Shown here: one piece after another, positions 1 to 5,508 of the stretch
Position numbering within the stretch: the first letter of the stretch is position 1
How the letters are laid out: each line of letters opens with the position of its first letter
Origin: Micrococcaceae bacterium
GTDB taxonomy: Bacteria; Actinomycetota; Actinomycetes; Actinomycetales; Micrococcaceae
Direction: 5' to 3'
Assembly (NCBI GenBank): GCA_003486025.1
Contig: DNHA01000026.1
Location: forward strand, 1 to 5,519
DNA: 5,519 nt
The notes under the pieces: generated by a model
Told to the model about the DNA's origin: nothing
Seen by the model: only the letters and a program-made list of their open reading frames with translations
Databases searched by the model: none
Program-made: the position numbers and the translations under genes

Positions 1-652
1 GCAGCGACCGGCGGATGAAGAAGGTCACCAGCACCACGACGGCAGAAAGCCAGAAGGGAATACGCCAGCCGATACCGAATTTGATGTCATCGGGCAGTGC
101 CATGACAGGGATGAAGATGAGTGCGGCTAGGATCTGGCCGCCTTGCGTTCCGGTCAGAGTCCACGAGGTAAAGAAGCTGCGGCGGTTATCAGGTGCGTGC
201 TCCAAGGTCATTGAGGATGCGCCAGCCTGTTCGCCGGCTGCGGAGAGACCCTGGCAAAGCCGGGCAAGGACCAGCAAGATGGGAGAGAGCCAACCGACTT
301 GTTCGAAGGTCGGAAGGCAACCGATAGCAAAGGTTGAGGCGCCCATGAGCACCAAGGTGAACATCAAAACTTTTTGACGTCCGATACGGTCACCGAAATG
401 ACCTAGAACTACCGCGCCTATAGGTCGTGCGATGTAGGCAAAACCGAAGGTTGCCAAGGACATGACCGAGGCGTTCGCATCGGCGTCGGGGAAGAAAATA
501 TGCGGGAAGATCAGTGCTGCGGCGGAGCCGAAGATGAAGAAGTCGTAGTATTCGACGGCGCTTCCCATGAAGCTGGCGACTGCTGCTTTGACGGGTGTGC
601 GTTTCCCGGTGCCAGGCACTTGAGAGGCCGACGGTTCGCGTGTGGAGGGCAT
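1..652 (-). CDS. shiA: MFS metabolite:H+ symporter, shikimate permease-like (C-terminus cut by window edge)
   Basis: Inner-membrane proton-coupled transporter of the MHS branch of the MFS, probably importing shikimate or a related hydroaromatic acid. I translated about 217 residues from the ATG at 652; the reading frame is open to base 1, so roughly half of a usual ~430-residue protein is missing. Visible hallmarks are the first helix with VEYYDFFIFGSAAALIFP (residues 33-50), the MFS loop 2-3 signature RPIGAVVLGHFGDRIGRQKV (76-95, with Asp88, Arg89 and Arg92), and the helix-4 segment R131-x-CQG followed by GEQAGASSM (140-148). The pattern closely follows E. coli ShiA as I remember it, except that GEQAGA replaces GEWGGA. 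AAAGGAG (bases 666-660) lies 7 bases before the ATG and supports this start. The gene is divergent from the shikimate dehydrogenase/dehydratase operon, which is the main argument for substrate. It could instead carry quinate, protocatechuate or another aromatic acid. The family call is firm, the substrate is inferred. Confidence 0.88.
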   Translation of the reverse strand, partial: MPSTREPSASQVPGTGKRTPVKAAVASFMGSAVEYYDFFIFGSAAALIFPHIFFPDADANASVMSLATFGFAYIARPIGAVVLGHFGDRIGRQKVLMFTLVLMGASTFAIGCLPTFEQVGWLSPILLVLARLCQGLSAAGEQAGASSMTLEHAPDNRRSFFTSWTLTGTQGGQILAALIFIPVMALPDDIKFGIGWRIPFWLSAVVVLVTFFIRRSL

Positions 653-659
653 CGGAAAA

Positions 660-666
660 CTCCTTT
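660..666 (-). promoter_or_regulatory. Ribosome binding site of the symporter gene
   Basis: On the minus strand the sequence AAAGGAG stands 7 bases upstream of the ATG at 652. It is the only strong Shine-Dalgarno match near this start and fixes the N-terminus of the truncated gene. Confidence 0.75.
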
Positions 667-708
667 GGTTTGTTGTGGGCGGCTGAAAAACCGAAAATAT
701 GTGCGCTA

Positions 709-726
709 TACGTACAGTTGTACGTA
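709..726. promoter_or_regulatory. Perfect 18-bp palindrome, candidate operator of the IclR-type regulator
   Basis: TACGTACA, a 2-base centre GT, then TGTACGTA: the two 8-base arms are exact reverse complements. It lies 57 bases from the symporter start and 83 bases from the dehydrogenase ATG, where one protein could control both directions. A further copy of the half-site TGTACGT (730-736) follows the right arm (719-725) at a period of exactly 11 bases, about one helical turn. The palindrome and repeat are seen directly. Assignment to the IclR protein encoded at 3562-4347 is inference from cluster context, since IclR-family proteins commonly act at palindromes in divergent regions next to catabolic genes. 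Confidence 0.6.
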
Positions 727-729
727 ATG

Positions 730-736
730 TGTACGT
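730..736 (+). repeat. Third operator half-site, direct repeat of the palindrome's right arm
   Basis: TGTACGT repeats the sequence at 719-725 with an 11-base period. Together with the palindrome it makes three half-sites on one helical face, which suggests binding of more than one dimer. The match is 7 of 7 bases; the functional reading is inference. Confidence 0.45.
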
Positions 737-745
737 TGATATAGG

Positions 746-761
746 GTAGATGTAAATCACA
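746..761 (+). promoter_or_regulatory. Possible CRP/GlxR-like binding site
   Basis: GTAGATGTAAATCACA matches the actinobacterial CRP/GlxR pattern TGTGA-NN-TA-NN-TCACA at 9 of 12 defined positions. The right half-site TCACA and the central TA are perfect, while the left half is degraded. Control by a cAMP-type regulator would fit carbon catabolite control of an aromatic pathway. One good half-site is weak evidence in a short region, so this is a suggestion only. Confidence 0.25.
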
Positions 762-785
762 GCCAGCGCAATATCTGCGTTAAGC

Positions 786-812
786 ATGACGGAAAGTTGG
801 GTAATACGATGA
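786..812 (+). other. Eight-codon upstream ORF overlapping the dehydrogenase start
   Basis: An ATG at 786 opens a short frame encoding MTESWVIR and ends in TGA at 810-812, which overlaps the ATG at 809-811 in an ATGA arrangement typical of translational coupling. No convincing ribosome binding site precedes the ATG at 786. It may be chance, or a leader that lets ribosomes reinitiate at the dehydrogenase, whose own Shine-Dalgarno spacing is poor. Confidence 0.25.
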
Positions 813-1681
813 GTACTCTTACTCAGTCCTATCTGGTCGGACTCATTGGCGACGGGGTGCTGCCTTCGTTGACACCACCCATGCATGAACGCGAAGCGGA
901 CGCGCAATCGCTGCGCTACCTCTACCGGCCGATCGACCTCACGGTCCTGCGGCGTGCTGCCGAAGACGTCGGGGAGCTGCTCAAATCCGGTGCCGAATTG
1001 GGATTTAACGCCTTCAACATTACCCATCCATGCAAGCAGCTGGTGATTGACTACCTCGATGAAGTCAGCGACCACGCCACAGCTATCGGCGCGGTGAACA
1101 CCGTCATCATCAAAGACGGAAAATTCTATGGTCATAACACCGACGCTTCAGGCTTCGGCTGGGCGCTGGCCGGTGGACTGTCCGAGGCGAAGCTGGATAA
1201 AATCCTGCAACTAGGCGCCGGGGGAGCCGGGGCGGCGGTATCTTATGCCCTGCTCGATGCGGGAGCCAAAGAACTATTCCTGTCGGACCCGGATACCGCG
1301 CGGGCAGCCGAACGCGTAGCCGAACTGAAAACTCATTTCCCGCATGCCGAAATTCTGGCGATCCGCCCCGATGAGGCACCGGCGCGGCTCGAAGAAGTTG
1401 ACGGCCTGCTTAATGCAAGCCCCATCGGCATGCATCACCACCCCGGACTGCCGCTGGACATTTCAAATCTCACCTCCCGGCACTGGGTGGCCGACTGTGT
1501 CTACCGGCCGGTAGACACCGCGCTGATTCTTGCCGCCCGCGATCTAGGATGCCAGGTGCTTGATGGCGGAAATATGGCGGTTGGACAGGCAGTGGATGCC
1601 TTTGGCATCATCACAGGGATAACCCCGGACGCTGGCAGAATGCGCGCTCACCTGCTGGAAATGTTGGAGGCTGGACTCTAA
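809..1681 (+). CDS. qsuD: Shikimate/quinate 5-dehydrogenase, NAD-type, catabolic (QsuD/AroE family)
   Basis: Cytoplasmic dehydrogenase that oxidises shikimate to 3-dehydroshikimate, and possibly quinate to 3-dehydroquinate. It has 290 residues from ATG 809, the usual family length. The substrate domain shows SLTPPMHERE (20-29, in place of the biosynthetic SxSPxxHN), Lys76 in NITHPCK, Asn97 in GAVNTV and Asp112 in NTDASGF, the expected catalytic Lys/Asp pair. The Rossmann domain has GAGGAG (136-141) and ends its second strand in LSDPD with Asp160, where NADP-using AroE has NRT-type residues; this points to NAD and a catabolic role. GGNMAVGQAVDAF (253-265) closes the active site. The start is uncertain: TTG 797 is in frame and would add four residues, but GGAAAG (791-796) abuts it and lies 12 bases before ATG 809. 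The stop TAA overlaps the next gene's ATG by one base, showing an operon. Whether shikimate or quinate is preferred cannot be read here. Confidence 0.92.
   Translation: MSTLTQSYLVGLIGDGVLPSLTPPMHEREADAQSLRYLYRPIDLTVLRRAAEDVGELLKSGAELGFNAFNITHPCKQLVIDYLDEVSDHATAIGAVNTVIIKDGKFYGHNTDASGFGWALAGGLSEAKLDKILQLGAGGAGAAVSYALLDAGAKELFLSDPDTARAAERVAELKTHFPHAEILAIRPDEAPARLEEVDGLLNASPIGMHHHPGLPLDISNLTSRHWVADCVYRPVDTALILAARDLGCQVLDGGNMAVGQAVDAFGIITGITPDAGRMRAHLLEMLEAGL
1666..1670 (+). promoter_or_regulatory. Ribosome binding site of the dehydroshikimate dehydratase gene
   Basis: GGAGG lies inside the last codons of the dehydrogenase gene, 10 bases before the ATG at 1681. It supports that start and, with the TAATG stop/start overlap, translational coupling of the two enzymes. 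Confidence 0.7.
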
Positions 1682-3531
1682 TGCGCACTTCGATAGCTAC
1701 CGTCTGCCTCTCGGGCACGCTCGAAGAAAAAATGCTTGCCTGCGCCAAGGCAGGCTTTGACGGCATTGAGATCTTCGAACAAGATCTCACCGTCAGCCCG
1801 ATGTCTCCCGAAGAAGTCAGGGCCTTCGCCGCACGGCTCGGGCTCAGCCTGGACCTCTTTCAGCCCTTCCGCGATTTTGAAGGAGTTGAAGAAGCGGTTC
1901 TGGTGGCGAACTTGCGCCGTGCCGAAGCAAAATTCCAGCTGATGCAACGCCTGGGCATGGACCTGATCCTGCTGTGCTCCAACGTGGGCACCGCGACGAT
2001 CAATGACGATCAGCTTTTCGCCGCGCAGATCCGCCGCTTGGCAGACCTCGCGGCGCAGTATGGCGTGCGCATCGCCTATGAGGCCTTGGCCTGGGGCAAG
2101 TATGTGGATACCTACCAGCATTCATGGGAGATCGTGAAGCTGGTTGACCGCGACAACGTGGGGCTGTGCATTGACAGCTTTCACATTCTTTCGCGCGGTG
2201 ACGATCCGGCGCAGATCGCCCAGATCCCAGGGGAGAAGATCTTCTTTGTGCAGCTTGCCGACGCTCCGGTGCTGTCCATGGACATCCTTTCCTGGTCGCG
2301 GCACTACCGCGTATTTCCGGGTGAAGGCGGCTTTGAACTGGACGTATTCCTTGGCTACCTCGTACGTTCTGGATATTCAGGGATCGTCTCCTTGGAGATT
2401 TTCAACGACGTCTTCCGGCAGTCAAATGTTCAGCTCACCGCCGTCGATGGGCTGCGTTCATTGATCTGGCTCCAGGCTCGCACCGCAGCGCTGCTGGAGA
2501 CAGAGGAAGTCAAGGATAATCTCAACCTGGTCTCGCTGCCCGGCGTCCAGCAAGCCAGTGGTTTCGACTTCGCCGAAATTCGCACCGAAGACCCGGAACT
2601 GATCGCTGAAATGCTCGCCCAGCTGGGGTTCTCCTTCCTCGGTCAGCATCGCCGCAAACCTGTACAGCTCTGGCGCGCCGGGGATGCGCGAATTATCGTC
2701 AACTCGCAACGCAGCCGCGCGGTCACCGCGAGCGTGAGCGGACTGAGTATTCAAGTCCCGGATCCGGCCGCCGGACGTGCCCGGGCCTCCGCGCTGTTGG
2801 CCAAACCAGTGTCGCGCCACCACACTGAGGATGAGCAGGAAATTTCCGGGTTCAGCGCCCCGGACGCCACGGAGGTGTTCTTCGGCTCCGCCGCGCTGAC
2901 CGCGGCATGGGAAGCCGAATTCGGAGTGCTGCCGGGAACCGCGCAGCCCACCGACAAGGGGAGTATTGAATCAATTGACCACATCAACCTTGCCCAGCCA
3001 TGGCAGGCCTTTGACGAATCGGTCCTCTTCTATACCAGCGTGCTGAACCTGGAAGCAAGGCCCGGCACAGAGGTGCCAAGCCCTATGGGGCTGGTGCGGT
3101 CGCAGGTGCTGCGTACCGCCGATGGCGGGGTGCGCTTGGCCTTGAACATCGTGCCGCAGGGGTTGGAAGCAACTATTGACCGCCACCATGAATATCCGGA
3201 GCATGTCGCATTGCGCACCGACGATGTGGTGGCGTTAGCGCGCCGCGCACAGGCGGCCGGAATGGAATTCTTACAGGTTCCGGCGAACTACTATGAAGAT
3301 CTTGTGGCTCGTTTTGACATCGATGCACAGTCCTTGGCGACCCTGAAGGAATTAAACCTGCTCTACGACAGCGACGAGCATGGAGTGTTTCTGCATTTTT
3401 ACACGGCTACCGTGGGCAATATGTTCTTTGAGGTGCTTGAACGCCGCGACGGTTACGATGGATACGGGGCACCCAACGCCCCAATTCGCCTTGCAGCGCA
3501 GTTTGAGCATAATCGTTTTAATCGCTCCTAA
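1681..3531 (+). CDS. qsuB: 3-Dehydroshikimate dehydratase, two-domain (TIM barrel + HPPD-like) QsuB/QuiC type
   Basis: Converts 3-dehydroshikimate to protocatechuate in the cytoplasm, feeding the beta-ketoadipate pathway. Its 616 residues match the known fused form (C. glutamicum QsuB is of similar size). Residues 1 to ~275 form a sugar-phosphate-isomerase-like TIM barrel with metal ligands Glu134 (AYEAL), Asp165 and His168 (CIDSFHIL), Gln191 (FVQLAD) and Glu239 (SLEIF), at the positions I recall for Pseudomonas QuiC1. Residues ~294-605 resemble 4-hydroxyphenylpyruvate dioxygenase as two VOC modules: a degenerate first (~294-350) and a second with a complete 2-His-1-Glu set, His434 (IDHINL), His508 (EHVALRTDD) and Glu584 (FFEVLERRDGYDGYG). 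In characterised homologues the barrel alone gives dehydratase activity; the job of the second domain is not settled. The ATG start overlaps the dehydrogenase stop and has GGAGG 10 bases upstream. Annotation pipelines often mislabel such proteins as 4-hydroxyphenylpyruvate dioxygenase. Confidence 0.93.
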   Translation: MRTSIATVCLSGTLEEKMLACAKAGFDGIEIFEQDLTVSPMSPEEVRAFAARLGLSLDLFQPFRDFEGVEEAVLVANLRRAEAKFQLMQRLGMDLILLCSNVGTATINDDQLFAAQIRRLADLAAQYGVRIAYEALAWGKYVDTYQHSWEIVKLVDRDNVGLCIDSFHILSRGDDPAQIAQIPGEKIFFVQLADAPVLSMDILSWSRHYRVFPGEGGFELDVFLGYLVRSGYSGIVSLEIFNDVFRQSNVQLTAVDGLRSLIWLQARTAALLETEEVKDNLNLVSLPGVQQASGFDFAEIRTEDPELIAEMLAQLGFSFLGQHRRKPVQLWRAGDARIIVNSQRSRAVTASVSGLSIQVPDPAAGRARASALLAKPVSRHHTEDEQEISGFSAPDATEVFFGSAALTAAWEAEFGVLPGTAQPTDKGSIESIDHINLAQPWQAFDESVLFYTSVLNLEARPGTEVPSPMGLVRSQVLRTADGGVRLALNIVPQGLEATIDRHHEYPEHVALRTDDVVALARRAQAAGMEFLQVPANYYEDLVARFDIDAQSLATLKELNLLYDSDEHGVFLHFYTATVGNMFFEVLERRDGYDGYGAPNAPIRLAAQFEHNRFNRS

Positions 3532-3553
3532 CTGTGCCGAGGGCTGAACATCT

Positions 3554-3559
3554 AGGTGA
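3554..3559 (+). promoter_or_regulatory. Probable ribosome binding site deciding the regulator start
   Basis: AGGTGA matches the 3' part of the ideal AGGAGGTGA Shine-Dalgarno and places the core about 5 bases before the ATG at 3562. This favours that ATG over the in-frame GTG at 3556, which overlaps the motif itself. Confidence 0.45.
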
Positions 3560-3561
3560 AA

Positions 3562-4347
3562 ATGGGGACCCTTATTTTGGCAGAGCAGCCTGACTATTAC
3601 GTGAAATCAGCCGAGAAGACCCTGGCGGTGCTGCTCGCGTTTAAGGGAGGAAATACGGCGCTGACAGTTTCTCAGGTAGCGGCCGCCACCGAACAGACTC
3701 GTGCCTCGGCCCGACGTTTTCTGCTGACTCTGGTGGATCTTGGCTATCTGGAAATTGAGGGAAATACCTATCGCCAGACCCCTCGTGTGCTTGATGTGGG
3801 CGCTGCCTACCTCTCGGGTCTCACCTTGCCACGGGCTGCTATTTCACATCTGCAGCAGCTGGCCCGGGAACTGGATGAAACCAGCTCGCTGTGTGTTCTC
3901 GAAGGCCAGGACATTCTGTATGTGGAACGAGTTTCCGCACCGCGCCTGCACCAGATGAACGTGTCAATTGGTAACCGCTTGCCGGCCTGGACGACCTCCA
4001 CGGGACGTGTGCTCATTGCGAACTTGAGTCCCGGTGAACGCGCAGAATTCCTGGAAGGCATTGAACTGCGCCGATACACCGAGCATACGGTGGGTTCTCT
4101 GGCGGAGCTGGAGGCGGAGCTGGACCGGGTGGCCGACCAAGGATGGTCGTTAGTGAACCAAGAGCTCGATGAGGGGCTGCGTGGATTGGCCGTGCCGGTT
4201 TACCGGGGCAATCAGCTGCTCGGTGCGCTCAACGTATCGGTTCAATCGGGCCGTGCCGACGATTCCTCGATTTCTCAAACTCTGCTTCCTGCCCTGCGTC
4301 GCGCAGCCAAGGAGATTGCCGCCGACTTCGGCGGCCGGACCGACTAG
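3562..4347 (+). CDS. IclR-family transcriptional regulator (PcaR/PobR-like), probable regulator of the shikimate cluster
   Basis: DNA-binding regulator of 261 residues, typical for IclR proteins. The N-terminal winged helix-turn-helix spans about residues 12-75, with the HTH in LTVSQVAAATEQTRASARRF (34-53) followed by LLTLVDLGYLEIEG and the wing NTYRQTPRVL. The effector/dimerisation domain runs from about 80 to 255 and shows LARELDETSSLCVLEGQDIL, LPAWTTSTGRVLIA and the family signature QELDEGLRGLAVPV (about residues 201-214). The closest family style is that of protocatechuate, 4-hydroxybenzoate and beta-ketoadipate regulators. It lies 30 bases downstream of the dehydratase gene on the same strand with no terminator between, so it is probably cotranscribed and autoregulated through the upstream palindrome. 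In-frame GTG 3556 and TTG 3577 (GGGGA 8 bases before it) are alternative starts; homologue-like sequence begins only near residue 8. Effector (shikimate, dehydroshikimate or protocatechuate) and sign of control are unknown. Confidence 0.9.
   Translation: MGTLILAEQPDYYVKSAEKTLAVLLAFKGGNTALTVSQVAAATEQTRASARRFLLTLVDLGYLEIEGNTYRQTPRVLDVGAAYLSGLTLPRAAISHLQQLARELDETSSLCVLEGQDILYVERVSAPRLHQMNVSIGNRLPAWTTSTGRVLIANLSPGERAEFLEGIELRRYTEHTVGSLAELEAELDRVADQGWSLVNQELDEGLRGLAVPVYRGNQLLGALNVSVQSGRADDSSISQTLLPALRRAAKEIAADFGGRTD
4318..4335. other. Perfect inverted repeat at the 3' end of the regulator gene
   Basis: GCCGCCGA, a 2-base centre CT, then TCGGCGGC: 8-base GC-rich arms that could form a 6-bp stem with a 6-base loop in RNA. 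It lies inside the last codons of the regulator gene, close to the convergent junction. No run of T follows on either strand, so it is not a canonical intrinsic terminator. It may still slow or end convergent transcription, or be chance from GC-rich codons. Confidence 0.25.
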
Positions 4348-4372
4348 TACAGCCGGCTGCGATTGCAAACGT
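4348..4372. other. Short convergent intergenic gap
   Basis: Twenty-five bases separate the stops of the regulator and the YeiH-type gene. They contain the 10-bp palindrome CAGCCGGCTG (4350-4359), which has no loop and no T-run, so I do not call it a terminator. Confidence 0.4.
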
Positions 4373-5434
4373 TTATGCGGGAGGCAAGAGCATGGTGCCG
4401 GCGGTGGCCACCGCGATAATCACCAGCGTGCCGCACAGTCCCAGCACCAGTGCTTTGCCCCCGGATTTGACGATGCTGCGCAGATGCACGCCCAGTCCCA
4501 ATGCGAACATCGCGGCCGCCAGTAAGAGCGTCTGTACATTCGACATGACCGAAAGCACCGGCTCGGGCAAGATCCCGGTGGTTCGCAGCAGCATGGCCAC
4601 GATGAATCCCAAAACAAATAAGGGGATCAGCGGCGGATTCTTCCCGCCTTCTACCGAGTGCTTGCGCCGCATGTAAAGTCCAAGACCGGCAATGATGGGC
4701 GCTAGCAGCGCTACGCGGGCCAGCTTGACTGTCACCGCGACAGCTAAGGCTGCGGCACTGACCGATCCACCGGCCGCCACCACCTGGGCGACCTCGTGGG
4801 TTGAAGCTCCAATCAACATTCCGGTGCTGCGGTCATCAAATCCCAATAAGGCACCTAACAACGGCATAGCCGGAATCATAAGTGTGCCGAACAGCACAAC
4901 TAATCCGATAGCCGTGGCGACCTGATCTTGTTTGGCTCGGGTGACGCCCTCGGTTCCCGCCACTGCGGCTGCCCCGCAAATTGAAAATCCGGTGGCGATC
5001 AAAAGACGTTGGGGAAGAGCGATACCCATCTTTGCGCCGATCCAGAGGGTGGCTGCAAATGTCACGCCGACCGAAAGCAACACCACCAAAAGGACTCCAG
5101 GGCCGAGTCCAATGATGGTACTCAAGGACAGTTGCAGACCAAGGAACACGATGCCTAAACGAAGTAATTTTTTGGATGCGATTGTGATGCCGGGGTTCAG
5201 GATCCGGGGTACCGGGGCCAGATTGCGCCAGAGCGCACCGAGAAGGATAGCTAAGAGGAGAGCGCTGAATCCACTGAGGAATCGACTAGCAAAAATACAC
5301 AACAAACCGGTGATGAGGCAGGCCACGAGCCCAGGAGCCACAGATTTCATGCTGGCGTAGAGAGATAGCCGCATCGCTGGCGCCGCTTTACGCTGTTGCT
5401 CGTCTGTGTCTGGGAACTGGCTGTTGTTCTGCAT
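4373..5434 (-). CDS. yeiH: YeiH family (UPF0324) membrane protein, putative sulfate exporter family
   Basis: Polytopic inner-membrane protein of 353 residues, near the family's usual ~340-350. After a hydrophilic N-terminus (1-30, rich in Q, D, K) about ten hydrophobic segments follow, the first at ~33-50 and the last at ~328-349. Conserved family blocks are visible: KKLLRLGIVFLGLQLSLS (88-105), GFSICGAAAVAG (149-160), GASTHEVAQVVAAGG (209-223) and KLARVALLAP (237-246). The family is annotated as putative sulfate exporter, but the substrate is poorly established and the name should not be taken as function; the symbol denotes family only. The start ATG at 5434 has only a weak upstream GAGA; ATG codons at residues 21 and 29 are alternatives that would shorten the polar N-terminus. 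It converges on the regulator gene, with 25 bases between the two stop codons, and has its own control region at the right edge. No link to shikimate use is apparent. Confidence 0.9.
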   Translation of the reverse strand: MQNNSQFPDTDEQQRKAAPAMRLSLYASMKSVAPGLVACLITGLLCIFASRFLSGFSALLLAILLGALWRNLAPVPRILNPGITIASKKLLRLGIVFLGLQLSLSTIIGLGPGVLLVVLLSVGVTFAATLWIGAKMGIALPQRLLIATGFSICGAAAVAGTEGVTRAKQDQVATAIGLVVLFGTLMIPAMPLLGALLGFDDRSTGMLIGASTHEVAQVVAAGGSVSAAALAVAVTVKLARVALLAPIIAGLGLYMRRKHSVEGGKNPPLIPLFVLGFIVAMLLRTTGILPEPVLSVMSNVQTLLLAAAMFALGLGVHLRSIVKSGGKALVLGLCGTLVIIAVATAGTMLLPPA

Positions 5435-5491
5435 ATATTCAATTTCTCACGGCTGGCTCAGGTTCGGTATTCCTTGATCTGCTATCACGGG

Positions 5492-5508
5492 CATATGATC
5501 ATGATATG
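5492..5508. promoter_or_regulatory. T-N11-A dyad upstream of the YeiH-type gene, possible LysR-type box
   Basis: CATAT, seven bases, ATATG: the outer 5-base arms are exact reverse complements and the pattern fits the T-N11-A box bound by LysR-type regulators (T5494, A5506). It lies 58 bases upstream of the YeiH-type start. YeiH-family genes are often beside a LysR gene (E. coli yeiH/yeiE), which would lie just beyond the window. The arms are short and AT-rich, so chance is a real possibility. Confidence 0.3.

Larger units (their letters stand above)
653..808. promoter_or_regulatory. Divergent promoter/control region between symporter and dehydrogenase operon
   Basis: This 156-base non-coding gap must hold the promoters of both divergent transcripts. 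It is clearly AT-richer than the flanking genes in its middle part (about 690-760). A weak plus-strand promoter can be proposed: TTGTAC (718-723) and TATAGG (740-745) with 16-base spacing, which would put the palindrome over the -35 box and spacer. On the minus strand TATAGC (710-705) is a possible -10 element with no good -35. Neither is a strong consensus match, so the exact promoters are inference. A small imperfect hairpin (arms 766-770 and 776-780, with one G-U pair) lies in the presumed 5' leader of the operon. Confidence 0.6.

Noticed and set aside
15..377. Plus-strand open frame of 120 codons
   Set aside because: It lies wholly antisense to the symporter gene, whose minus-strand frame carries clear MFS motifs; its translation is low-complexity with no recognisable domain.
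500..727. Plus-strand open frame of 75 codons
   Set aside because: Mostly antisense to the symporter N-terminus and running through its ribosome site into the palindrome; no start signal or homology-like sequence.
1678..2121. Minus-strand open frame of 147 codons, with shorter ones at 1110-1379 and 2458-2823
   Set aside because: Antisense shadows of the dehydrogenase and dehydratase genes, caused by GC-rich codon structure; no motifs.
1681..3531. Annotation as a true 4-hydroxyphenylpyruvate dioxygenase of tyrosine degradation
   Set aside because: Only the C-terminal half is HPPD-like; the N-terminal barrel has the full dehydroshikimate dehydratase metal site and the gene is coupled to a shikimate dehydrogenase.
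4350..4359. CAGCCGGCTG as an intrinsic terminator
   Set aside because: A loopless 10-bp palindrome without a T-run cannot form a standard terminator hairpin.
4932..5360. Plus-strand open frame of 142 codons
   Set aside because: Antisense to the YeiH-type gene, which shows all family blocks in its own frame; the product is rich in P, T, R and N without a domain.
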